Of a stretch of 31,490 bases of DNA, positions 1 to 5,929 are shown one piece after another. The notes below the pieces were generated by a model. The model made no database searches. It worked only from the letters and a program-made list of their open reading frames with translations, and had not been told where the DNA came from. Each line of letters begins with the position of its first letter. The first letter of the stretch is position 1. Made by a program: the position numbers and the translations under genes. The DNA is from a virus: IMG/VR virus record IMGVR_UViG_3300034096_000294, positions 1 to 31,490 of that record; one strand, given 5' to 3'.

Positions 1-127
1 ATTAGTTCCCTATAACGTTCCTGCCTGTATTCCGTAAACTGATACGGCTTGTTTTTGTACACCCGGAAGCGCATGTCGTTATCCCATTGTGGCAGCGCAT
101 CGTATTCGCGCATGAGTGCAATCTCAA
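1..127. repeat. Terminal direct repeat, left copy (circular overlap)
   Basis: These 127 bases are identical to the last 127 bases of the window. The repeat lies inside one continuous minus-strand coding region that reads smoothly across the junction. It is therefore best read as the overlap of a circular assembly rather than a duplication. A length of 127 equals a common assembler k-mer size, which points to an assembly overlap rather than a biological terminal repeat. A circularly permuted or circular genome of 31,363 bp is inferred. Confidence 0.95.
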
Positions 128-623
128 TCTGTGGTGGATTTTCCCTTTTGACTTCGCGCACCGGTTCTTCTTTGATGCTTAACTTATCTGCAGCTTGTTG
201 CATCGCATCCATGATTTGCGGATGCTGAAACATTTCGTAGATGTTGTTGGCTTCTTGTTCAGCGGTTTTCTTTGCCCTTACAACTACTTGCCTTTCTTGG
301 TCATAAAGTGGAAACCATGCAAGCACAGTTGCCGGGTCGATGCGGTTATATATTGTACCATAAGCACCAATAGCGCCACGATCTAAGCATAACTGCACAT
401 CCTCAAGTGAATAAAAATATTTCTGTTGCATAATTTGTTCTGCACAGAATTCAATCTGCATAGCGTTCATGTTGTTCTGCACATTCATCAGTTGAGTACA
501 TCGTGTAACCAGCTGCATGATTTTGTCTTTGGTTGTTTCTTTATCCAGCTTCCGAAGGAGACCAATCTGGTCTTGTGTTATCGCGTGCTCGACTGATAGC
601 GACTGCTTCGGCGTAAAGTGCAT
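1..623 (-). CDS. Replication-module protein of unknown function, spans the circular junction (5' part)
   Basis: On the circular molecule this gene runs from an ATG at 623 down to 1 and continues at 31363..31342, giving 214 residues. The middle reads like a family common in Bacteroidota phages and plasmids, with a YGTIYNRIDP motif and a helical, charged second half; I am not certain of the family name (DUF6633-like is possible). It follows the DUF1376/replisome-organizer-like gene directly, which suggests a role in replication or helicase loading, by inference only. The start at 623 overlaps the upstream gene by 83 bases; a later ATG at 518 would overlap only slightly and is an alternative. 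Confidence 0.75.
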   Translation of the reverse strand, partial: MHFTPKQSLSVEHAITQDQIGLLRKLDKETTKDKIMQLVTRCTQLMNVQNNMNAMQIEFCAEQIMQQKYFYSLEDVQLCLDRGAIGAYGTIYNRIDPATVLAWFPLYDQERQVVVRAKKTAEQEANNIYEMFQHPQIMDAMQQAADKLSIKEEPVREVKRENPPQIEIALMREYDALPQWDNDMRFRVYKNKPYQFTEYRQERYREL

Positions 624-1302
624 TAGCTTTTGCAATGCTGTCTGCTGTTGAATTTGATTGTTTGCCATATGATTTTTGATTTTTAATTTTATCCCATTCT
701 CTGCGCATCCAGTTGCGCACTGTACTTTGCCAATCCTTCATTGAAGATTTACCTACTATCCAACCATTGGCTTCGTAGTGATCCATGAAGGTGCGAGCGA
801 AATTAACTAATCTATCTTCGCTCATAAAGTTTTTACCTGTCGCATTCAGTTCGCCCATCAAGTTGTACACTTCATGTTCTTCCGGTTTAACGAATCGTTT
901 GCGAGTTACTTTTTTTTCATTTGCATCTTCAACTATAACTTCATTTATATTTTCAATTTCATTTTCATTTACATTTTCCATATGTGGAACATATGTTTTA
1001 GATATGTTCGACACATCTTTTTTGGTTCTATTGTTTCTTCGGCTATCGGAATAAGCTTTACGCTTCTGCATTTCAATGCTTAAACGCTCATTAAAAAAGA
1101 AACCTTCTTCATCTTTTACGAATTTGCCAAACACATCAGCATCATATGAACCACATATGTGCAACATATCTTTTTCGGAAAGTCTACCTTTACTGTGCTG
1201 AAGGCATAGCAAGGTAATATACTTACCCTTCTGCTCCATGTTGAGCAGCATTGTTCCGGTTAAGAAGTCCGAAGAATAAAAAAGGAAAGCTGGATCTTTC
1301 AT
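541..1302 (-). CDS. Phage replisome-organizer-like protein (DUF1376/DnaD-like N-terminus)
   Basis: 253 residues. The N-terminus (MKDPAFLFYSSDFLTGT, then a conserved K-G-K-Y-I-x-L-L-C-L-Q-H stretch at about 25-36) is the signature of the DUF1376/YdaU-like proteins that open the replication module of many phages. They are thought to bind origin DNA and recruit the host helicase. Residues 75-135 are a basic then acidic, Asn/Glu-rich linker. The C-terminal half (about 136-225) contains a helical region with FARTFMDHYEANGW and WMRREWDK motifs that resembles DnaD-type C-terminal domains. It is the first gene behind a strong promoter (1410..1440) and a structured leader, so expression may be controlled at the RNA level. 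No initiator protein, polymerase or helicase is visible elsewhere in the genome. Confidence 0.8.
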   Translation of the reverse strand: MKDPAFLFYSSDFLTGTMLLNMEQKGKYITLLCLQHSKGRLSEKDMLHICGSYDADVFGKFVKDEEGFFFNERLSIEMQKRKAYSDSRRNNRTKKDVSNISKTYVPHMENVNENEIENINEVIVEDANEKKVTRKRFVKPEEHEVYNLMGELNATGKNFMSEDRLVNFARTFMDHYEANGWIVGKSSMKDWQSTVRNWMRREWDKIKNQKSYGKQSNSTADSIAKANALYAEAVAISRARDNTRPDWSPSEAG

Positions 1303-1312
1303 AAACTAAATA

Positions 1313-1376
1313 CCCACCACTACACGTAAAGGCTCGTCCGCGCACGAAAGTGCTATGGCAATACGGCAGTGATGGG
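1313..1376 (-). promoter_or_regulatory. Structured 5' leader of the replication operon
   Basis: The 100-base leader between the promoter and the ATG at 1302 can fold extensively on the minus-strand RNA. A 9-bp stem pairs CCCATCACT (RNA sense, fwd 1368..1376) with AGTGGTGGG (fwd 1313..1321), one pair being G-U. It encloses a GCAC-UUUC-GUGC hairpin. ACGAGC inside the loop (fwd 1332..1337) is complementary to GCTCGT near the expected transcript start (fwd 1400..1405). That pairing would make a pseudoknot or an alternative to the closing stem. The regulatory role is inference. Confidence 0.4.
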
Positions 1377-1409
1377 ATTTAAAATGTTTTTCATAACGAA
1401 CGAGCGTTG

Positions 1410-1440
1410 CAAAGATAATCAAAATATCTCTACTTCCAAA
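1410..1440 (-). promoter_or_regulatory. Promoter for the replication operon
   Basis: On the minus strand TTTG (1440..1437) is followed after 19 bases by TATCTTTG (1417..1410). This is an exact match to the Bacteroidota -33/-7 consensus with the preferred spacing. It overlaps the end of the preceding gene and leaves a leader of about 100 bases before the ATG at 1302. Confidence 0.7.
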
Positions 1441-1852
1441 TTGCTGTGGCAATCATAAATCCGATTACAGCACCAACAGCCATGATCAATAGCATCTTGC
1501 TGTTACTGTTGTCGCATTCGGGTTCTTGCTGCACCGGTGCTGGCTGTATGCGCTCAACACGTTTGATGGGTTTGATAGTTAGCTGCTGCGTACCTGCTTT
1601 GCTTTGTGCATTGGCAATACGTGATTCCTTCAAACATTCTTTAGCAAATGCAACGGCTATTGCTTGCGTTGGCTTATCGCCTATCCAGCGTGTTACATTG
1701 CCTTCGCGTCTAATCATATTGTGTTCGCGCATCAGCGTAATCAATCGCGCACCTACACGATATTCATTGCGCATTTGTTTGATATCAAATTCTTGCATGG
1801 TATGTAATGCACACATGAATTCGTAATACTTGCTTTTTGTGTTTTTTCTCAT
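1430..1852 (-). CDS. Hypothetical tail-anchored protein
   Basis: 140 residues. The N-terminal 70 residues are basic and helical and could form a winged-helix-like fold (FDIKQMRNEYRVGARLITLM). A Gln/Pro-rich linker follows at about 85-115. The last 21 residues are a hydrophobic helix (SKMLLIMAVGAVIGFMIATA) ending in Trp-Lys, as in tail-anchored membrane proteins. It overlaps the VRR-NUC gene by 4 bases and lies in the early minus-strand operon. I do not recognise the family. A role anchoring DNA or a nuclease to the membrane is conceivable but not shown. Confidence 0.7.
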   Translation of the reverse strand: MRKNTKSKYYEFMCALHTMQEFDIKQMRNEYRVGARLITLMREHNMIRREGNVTRWIGDKPTQAIAVAFAKECLKESRIANAQSKAGTQQLTIKPIKRVERIQPAPVQQEPECDNSNSKMLLIMAVGAVIGFMIATAIWK

Positions 1853-2211
1853 TGCTCTAAATAGGTTTTAATTGTGATTGTAAATTCTTCAAATGACCTG
1901 CACACCTTTACGCAGTAACCTGCATTGATAAGCTGTGCGTGAACGATTTTTTGTGTGTCGGATAGTTTGCCCTTCTCGGTCTTCATCTCGATGAACAGGG
2001 CATGGTATGAACCACTGCTCATACAGATCATCAAATCAGGCATACCGGGCATAGCCCCTTCTGCTTTCAATATGTTCCAGCGTTTGGCTCTTTGTACCGG
2101 AGTGCCACCTATAAACACACCATTGGGGAAGGAAGCGATTAAGGTGCGAGGGAAGGAATAGCGGAACCATTCTACGCAACGTTGCTGAATCTTGCTTTCT
2201 TCGTGCTTCAT
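1849..2211 (-). CDS. VRR-NUC domain nuclease
   Basis: 120 residues matching the small stand-alone VRR-NUC nucleases of phages, members of the PD-(D/E)XK superfamily. Visible motifs: an N-terminal helix with E5 and Q9, the GMPD motif at 56-59 (catalytic Asp59), the FIEMK strand at 73-77 (Glu75 and Lys77), and a downstream SDTQ motif with Gln87. The conserved G-x-x-x-G-G around residues 31-36 is also present. Such proteins cut DNA structures, often Holliday-like junctions or flaps, during replication, recombination or packaging. It overlaps both neighbours by 4 bases, so it is coupled within the early operon. Confidence 0.88.
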   Translation of the reverse strand: MKHEESKIQQRCVEWFRYSFPRTLIASFPNGVFIGGTPVQRAKRWNILKAEGAMPGMPDLMICMSSGSYHALFIEMKTEKGKLSDTQKIVHAQLINAGYCVKVCRSFEEFTITIKTYLEQ

Positions 2212-2801
2212 GCATTCAGGGAATTAGATATTGCTAACCAAAACTTCCCGATGTAGTCTTCATCCGCCTGAATGTTTATGACAGGTAGATGTGATTCCAG
2301 CTCCATATACTCCCACTGACCGAGTGAATTTACCTGATAATCACAACCTAATGTGATTGGGCAGTATTGCACACTGCTACGTTCTACGGGAATATCAAAG
2401 CGAACTATGACGTGCTGCTCATTATTCAATGTAACAAGATAGCACATACGATTTTCATTGACTACTTTCTTCTTTACGATGTACATGTTTTTATCATTTA
2501 CCCTGCGCACATCGTGCACATCGTATTCGCTATGCATCGAATCGGTAAAGTTCTCATGAAACTCAACATTATTCAGGTTCTGCTCGATTTCTCGCCACCT
2601 TTTCTCCTTATCGTCTGTGCTGAATACCAGCTTACACCAATCCATCAACTTTGCATTGCTTACATTTAGCTCCTTGCGCAAATCAGCAAAGCTTACTTTA
2701 TCAAACTTCTTCATGATAGTAAGGATATCGCTGCGTGTTGGTAACTTAGTAGTGCGCAGCTTCTTGCCTTGCGTTTTGATATATGCTTTATATTCACTCA
2801 T
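2208..2801 (-). CDS. Hypothetical protein with N-terminal winged-helix-like segment
   Basis: 197 residues, family not recognised. Residues 22-60 (TRSDILTIMKKFDKVSFADL, then a second helix with NVSNAKLMDWCKLVF) look like a helix-turn-helix or winged-helix unit. The C-terminal 100 residues are beta-rich and acidic with several aromatic residues. Start and stop overlap the neighbours, so it is translated as part of the early minus-strand operon. A DNA-binding early protein is plausible but unproven. Confidence 0.7.
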   Translation of the reverse strand: MSEYKAYIKTQGKKLRTTKLPTRSDILTIMKKFDKVSFADLRKELNVSNAKLMDWCKLVFSTDDKEKRWREIEQNLNNVEFHENFTDSMHSEYDVHDVRRVNDKNMYIVKKKVVNENRMCYLVTLNNEQHVIVRFDIPVERSSVQYCPITLGCDYQVNSLGQWEYMELESHLPVINIQADEDYIGKFWLAISNSLNA

Positions 2802-3030
2802 CGCCTTCGTTTTTAATGGTTATACAATCGACTATCTCGCACACTGGCAGTTCCATGACGCGGCTAAGGTTTATCAGCTGGCGTAACTTGATGCTGCCCG
2901 GATCATCACACCAATTATGCAAAGTCTTTTTTACTATGGGCGTGTTGCTTCTTTGCATCGCACGTAGGAGAGCAGCTTTGCTCCCTACTGTGCGTGCAAT
3001 CAGTTGGTTCAATTCCTGTCGCTTTCTCAT
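2794..3030 (-). CDS. Small HTH-like protein (XRE-type, tentative)
   Basis: 78 residues with a basic N-terminus and helices spaced like a Cro/XRE fold. The segment around residues 30-46 (TPIVKKTLHNWCDD) could be the turn and recognition helix, and the segment at 50-68 (RQLINLSRVMELPVCEIVD) resembles the last helices of such domains. In this early operon, directly downstream of a palindrome-bearing promoter, it is a candidate ligand for that operator. It could equally be a structural small protein. Confidence 0.65.
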   Translation of the reverse strand: MRKRQELNQLIARTVGSKAALLRAMQRSNTPIVKKTLHNWCDDPGSIKLRQLINLSRVMELPVCEIVDCITIKNEGDE

Positions 3031-3356
3031 TCGATTGGTTTTAATTTAGGATTGGCTACGTAGAATATTTCGCGGTGCGCTTCGCTGAACTTATGCATAA
3101 ACACTGCTTCATCGATTGGCTCATATAGCTTATCGCGCATATCACGTTCTAAACGAAAGGCTACATCCTGCTCATCTTCGTAGCATTTTGTTTCAATGTT
3201 GCAGCTATATGCGTTATGGTAAACTGTGATAAGCTTCAAATCTGCAGTGATGCAGCAATAAAATTTGGTATAATCGCCATCAATGTAGTAGTGTGGCAGT
3301 GTTACTTTTGTAGTACCTACTCGTACCGGTGCTGTGTGTGTTACTTCGATTAACAT
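3027..3356 (-). CDS. Hypothetical early protein
   Basis: 109 residues, mixed alpha/beta, with several Cys and His residues but no clear metal-binding motif. It overlaps the next gene by 4 bases (ATGA type) and sits 21 bases after the preceding gene. I do not recognise the family. Position right behind the early promoter suggests an early host-interaction or regulatory function, by inference. Confidence 0.65.
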   Translation of the reverse strand: MLIEVTHTAPVRVGTTKVTLPHYYIDGDYTKFYCCITADLKLITVYHNAYSCNIETKCYEDEQDVAFRLERDMRDKLYEPIDEAVFMHKFSEAHREIFYVANPKLKPIE

Positions 3357-3377
3357 TGTATTGAGGTTTTAAATTGT

Positions 3378-3635
3378 TTACTGATTTTCGTCATCTTGCC
3401 AAATAGCTACAGTCACTGCATCTTCTATTTCACCGATTAACTTTTTATTATTGCTATTCATGATGCACTTAGTCATGTCAATGCCAGCGCAAAGCAGTGT
3501 GTATTTACACTGATCAATAGTTGTTTCTTCAGGCGTGTAATAGTCGCCTCTAGAAAATGCGATTACGTACTCAACTTCAATAGTGAGTGTGATAGGTGCA
3601 TTGCTGCAGTCGTGTTCAAAAGTGAAATAGCTCAT
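3378..3635 (-). CDS. Hypothetical early protein, first gene of the leftward operon
   Basis: 85 residues starting MSYFTFEHDCSN and ending in an acidic tail. The frame stays open upstream to 3800, but that extension would run through the promoter and operator at 3668..3706, and the ATG at 3635 lies about 30 bases after the -7 box. That start is therefore preferred. Beta-rich; family not recognised, though small proteins like this lead early operons in many Bacteroidota phages. Confidence 0.65.
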   Translation of the reverse strand: MSYFTFEHDCSNAPITLTIEVEYVIAFSRGDYYTPEETTIDQCKYTLLCAGIDMTKCIMNSNNKKLIGEIEDAVTVAIWQDDENQ

Positions 3636-3667
3636 GTTGTTTTGTTTTTGTTTATCTTTGACGGGTA

Positions 3668-3696
3668 CAAATGTACACGCTTTTTTGATAGTGCAA
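3668..3696 (-). promoter_or_regulatory. Leftward early promoter
   Basis: On the minus strand TTG (3696..3694) and TACATTTG (3675..3668) are separated by 18 bases, matching the Bacteroidota -33/-7 pattern. A GTACA-AA-TGTAC near-palindrome (3666..3677) covers the -7 box, and a second palindrome (3691..3706) covers the -33 box. A weaker divergent rightward promoter may use TTG 3685..3687 and TATTTTTA 3710..3717, with a long 22-base spacer. Confidence 0.6.
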
Positions 3697-3706
3697 GTAT
3701 TTACAC
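3691..3706. promoter_or_regulatory. Putative operator, copy 1 (GTGCAAGTATTTACAC)
   Basis: A 16-base near-palindrome with 6-base arms and a GTAT centre. It matches the perfect palindrome at 27400..27415 in 15 of 16 positions. Here it overlaps the -33 box of the leftward promoter and would also lie between the elements of a possible rightward promoter, as expected of a repressor site in a divergent control region. Confidence 0.55.
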
Positions 3707-3833
3707 CGATATTTTTAAATTTTAACAAATCGACTGCGTAAGTATCCATATAGGGAAACATTACAGCGCATGGCTGGACAAAGCCAGTAGGCTTGCACAC
3801 GATAAACAGAAGGGAAGTGATCTACTGCATGAA

Positions 3834-4283
3834 GTGCTTGCCCGGTTAATGGATAGACCACAGCAGGACATTGAAGATATAGTGTGCGGAGGTAAAATAG
3901 AAGCATACGTGAACAGGGCATTGTGGTTATCATGGCACAGCGCACGAAGTGATTACGCTATCAAGTATCGCAAATACTACGAATTACACGTAGAAAGGCA
4001 GGTGGACGATAGCAAACAGGACGAAACATGGATAGGTGCATTTATAGATGGTGAATATCTATACAACGCAATCGGGCGTTTAAACGAATTTGATGCAATC
4101 CTTTTGCGTCTATACAGTAAACCCGATTTTGACTACAAAGAATTGAGCGCAGAAACAGGTATTCCATACAGCTACCTGCGCACTAGCATACATAGAGCAT
4201 TAAAACGAATAAGAGAATATGTTAAACTTCAACGTTCCCTCTCACATACAGCGCGAGAGATTGAATACTTGCAAAAAATGTAA
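3834..4283 (+). CDS. Sigma-70 region 4-like protein, start codon uncertain
   Basis: 149 residues from a GTG at 3834. The C-terminal third (DYKELSAETGIPYSYLRTSI followed by HRALKRIREYV) is a sigma-region-4-type helix-turn-helix of the kind that reads -33/-35 elements. Coding-like sequence continues in frame upstream of the GTG: WLDKASRLAHDKQKGSDLLH from 3771, resembling sigma region 2 starts. No ATG, GTG or TTG occurs between the in-frame stop at 3723 and 3834. Either a rare start codon is used or the GTG start is real. As first gene of the rightward arm it is a good candidate for switching on structural genes. Confidence 0.75.
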   Translation: MLARLMDRPQQDIEDIVCGGKIEAYVNRALWLSWHSARSDYAIKYRKYYELHVERQVDDSKQDETWIGAFIDGEYLYNAIGRLNEFDAILLRLYSKPDFDYKELSAETGIPYSYLRTSIHRALKRIREYVKLQRSLSHTAREIEYLQKM

Positions 4284-4668
4284 GTTTTACAACGGTACAT
4301 TTGGCACTTGCGGTACACCAATCGTTGGTAATAACGTCAATGCTGAAGAAAATGATGTTACTTACTACAAAGAGAAGATAAAGTTGTGCGGCTGCTTCAT
4401 GGATGTGAAGACAAAATTCCGCTTTGCATCATGCCCAGCACGTAAATGGTTTGCACAAGACATGAAGGAAGAAGAAATAGCTGCACTGGATACCTTCATA
4501 GGTAAAGTAAGTAAAGCGAACAGGATAGAATCAGAAGACTTGCAAATGCTTTACTATTGGTATAGCAAGATAACGAAGAAGCATGAACGCCCATCTGGAT
4601 GCGCATCATGCATACGTGATCTAATTACAGAATTCCGCAGACAATTAGGAAAAATCGATAAACCATAA
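4219..4668 (+). CDS. Cysteine-rich putative zinc-binding phage protein
   Basis: 149 residues with eight well-spaced cysteines. CKKC (18-21) and a further Cys near 31 precede a CGC pair near 58 and a SCPARKW segment near 72. This order (CxxC, CGC, CPxxKW) recurs in Bacteroidota phage proteins of unknown function placed beside the terminase. The C-terminal half is helical with another CASC pair. It overlaps the sigma-like gene by 65 bases. Zinc binding is inferred from the Cys pattern only. Confidence 0.75.
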   Translation: MLNFNVPSHIQRERLNTCKKCKFYNGTFGTCGTPIVGNNVNAEENDVTYYKEKIKLCGCFMDVKTKFRFASCPARKWFAQDMKEEEIAALDTFIGKVSKANRIESEDLQMLYYWYSKITKKHERPSGCASCIRDLITEFRRQLGKIDKP

Positions 4669-4672
4669 TAAC

Positions 4673-4813
4673 ATGCCCCTACCCACACCCACACCCAAAG
4701 AAGAAAAGAATGAATTCATCGCACGCTGCATGAGTGATGCAAAAGTGCAAGGTGAATATCCCGATGCACAGCAGCGCATAGCCGTATGCATTGCGCAGTA
4801 TGATGCTAAGTAA
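4673..4813 (+). CDS. Small conserved phage protein (46 residues)
   Basis: Starts at ATG 4673, five bases after the preceding stop, and ends at TAA 4813. The core pattern EFIARCM ... EYPDAQQRIAVC matches a short motif found at the ends of phage head or portal-associated proteins (F-x-x-R-C-M, Y-P-D, Q-R-x-A-x-C). Here it is a free-standing gene. Function unknown; its place next to the small-terminase-like gene suggests packaging or head assembly. Confidence 0.75.
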   Translation: MPLPTPTPKEEKNEFIARCMSDAKVQGEYPDAQQRIAVCIAQYDAK

Positions 4814-4837
4814 CTTGTAAACATCAAAATAACAAAT

Positions 4838-5128
4838 ATGGGCTTACAAAAAGGAATGACCAACAACCCAAATGGTAGACCATTAGGAAGCTTGAATAAG
4901 AAGACACTTGAATGGGAAGAATTCGGGCGCACCTTTGTAGCTGAAGCATTGCCAAAGGTTGCTGAATTTATAAATGAGTGCATGGATTCACGCGATGAAG
5001 ATTTGAAGTTTAAGGCTTCAGCACTTACGCTGGATGTACTTGAATACTTCAAACCAAAACAAGCGCGTGTTACCGTAGCTGGTGACCAAAAAGCACCGGT
5101 TGTAATCAACGTGCATTCGGACTTGTAA
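4838..5128 (+). CDS. Putative small terminase subunit
   Basis: 96 residues. The N-terminus carries the basic NPNGRPLGSLNKKT motif seen in DUF5681-like and TerS-like proteins, followed by two helices with many acidic residues and a short hydrophobic C-terminus. TerS recognises the packaging site and feeds DNA to the large subunit. The large subunit lies on the opposite strand more than 8 kb away around the circle, an unusual separation, so the assignment is moderate. Confidence 0.6.
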   Translation: MGLQKGMTNNPNGRPLGSLNKKTLEWEEFGRTFVAEALPKVAEFINECMDSRDEDLKFKASALTLDVLEYFKPKQARVTVAGDQKAPVVINVHSDL

Positions 5129-5162
5129 CAAAAAGGAAGCAAAAACTACAATACAACAGAGC

Positions 5163-5765
5163 ATGAAATTAAATTTTAGCATAGCAGCTAACGCGAAAGG
5201 CATCACGCTGAACCAATACATCGACTATCAAAACGCAGTCGATAAGGTTGAGCAGGTGCATGTAATCACTGGCAAGAGCAGCGAAAGTATTCGCCTGCTT
5301 CAGGTGCATGTAATTGATGAAATCATTGAAACGTTTGAAGCAGCCATTCGCTTAAGCAGTGGTGACTTTGAACGCACAGTGCGCATTGGTGCATACGAAT
5401 TAGGGTTTATTCCTGACTTGAGTGCAATGTCTTTTGGCGAATACGTGGACATGGACATTGTTTGCGGTGACATTTATAAAGATGGTGTAATCATGGGCGA
5501 AGCTGCTCACAAAATGATGTGCATACTATACCGCCCTATCAAAGCTAAGTTTGGAAAGTATTACGACATCGAAGCTTATGATAGTAACGGCAAACGTAAG
5601 TATGAAGATGCCATAGGCAAATTGACATTAGACCATGTGTTAAATACGCTGCTTTTTTTTTCGAGTTTAGAAATCGAACTATACAACGATTCCCTCGTTT
5701 ATTTGGCAAAGGAGATAACGGAGATAGTGAAGGAGATGAAGGAACAGCAACTCCAGATGGATTAG
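5163..5765 (+). CDS. Tail assembly chaperone (gpG-like product)
   Basis: 200 residues. The central region (FGEYVDMDI, then MMCILYRPI, KYYDIEAYD and LLFFSSLEIEL) follows the pattern of tail assembly chaperones in Bacteroidota siphoviruses. These proteins hold the tape measure protein during tail-tube growth. The gene sits upstream of the tail module, as usual. A T9 run at 5653..5661 and an open -1 frame reaching exactly to the next gene indicate a frameshifted longer product. Confidence 0.75.
   Translation: MKLNFSIAANAKGITLNQYIDYQNAVDKVEQVHVITGKSSESIRLLQVHVIDEIIETFEAAIRLSSGDFERTVRIGAYELGFIPDLSAMSFGEYVDMDIVCGDIYKDGVIMGEAAHKMMCILYRPIKAKFGKYYDIEAYDSNGKRKYEDAIGKLTLDHVLNTLLFFSSLEIELYNDSLVYLAKEITEIVKEMKEQQLQMD
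5654..5660 (+). promoter_or_regulatory. Candidate slippery site T TTT TTT
   Basis: In the chaperone frame the codons read CTT TTT TTT TCG, so an ideal X-XXY-YYZ heptamer of T residues is present. A second weaker candidate is G GCA AAG at 5705..5711, which resembles the lambda G/GT site except for one base. The second lies nearer the point where the -1 frame begins to look protein-like. Confidence 0.5.
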
Positions 5766-5929
5766 GTGTGTACGGTTGGTTTCATATTATTGAATCACTT
5801 GCCGACCGGGACATAACGAAGTTTGATGCAGTGACAGAGCGCAGATGTTATGAAGTGTTCACGCACTTAACGTACTTAGCAGATTACGTGTATGTGCAGA
5901 AAATGGAAATGAAAAAAAGGAATAGATGA
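5654..5929 (+). CDS. -1 frameshift extension of the tail assembly chaperone (GT-like product)
   Basis: The -1 frame is open from before the T run to TGA 5927..5929. It encodes an acidic Gly-rich linker (GDNGDSEGDEGTATPDG) followed by a compact domain starting GLGVYGWFHIIESLADRDIT. That domain looks like a genuine T domain of a tail assembly chaperone. It has no ATG of its own until its last residues. Its stop overlaps the next start as ATGA, whereas the unshifted stop leaves a gap of 160 bases. If slippage occurs on the T run the full product would be about 255 residues. Confidence 0.7.
   Translation, partial: FFFEFRNRTIQRFPRLFGKGDNGDSEGDEGTATPDGLGVYGWFHIIESLADRDITKFDAVTERRCYEVFTHLTYLADYVYVQKMEMKKRNR

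Noticed and set aside
3715-3945. Minus-strand 76-codon frame over the divergent control region
   Set aside because: It overlaps the sigma-like gene and the coding-like extension on the plus strand, and has no promoter or family resemblance.
5653-5661. T9 run as a simple sequencing error splitting one gene
   Set aside because: The chaperone frame stays protein-like after the run (FFSSLEIELYNDSLVYLAKE), so a single indel there would damage it. Frameshifting explains both frames better, though an error cannot be excluded.
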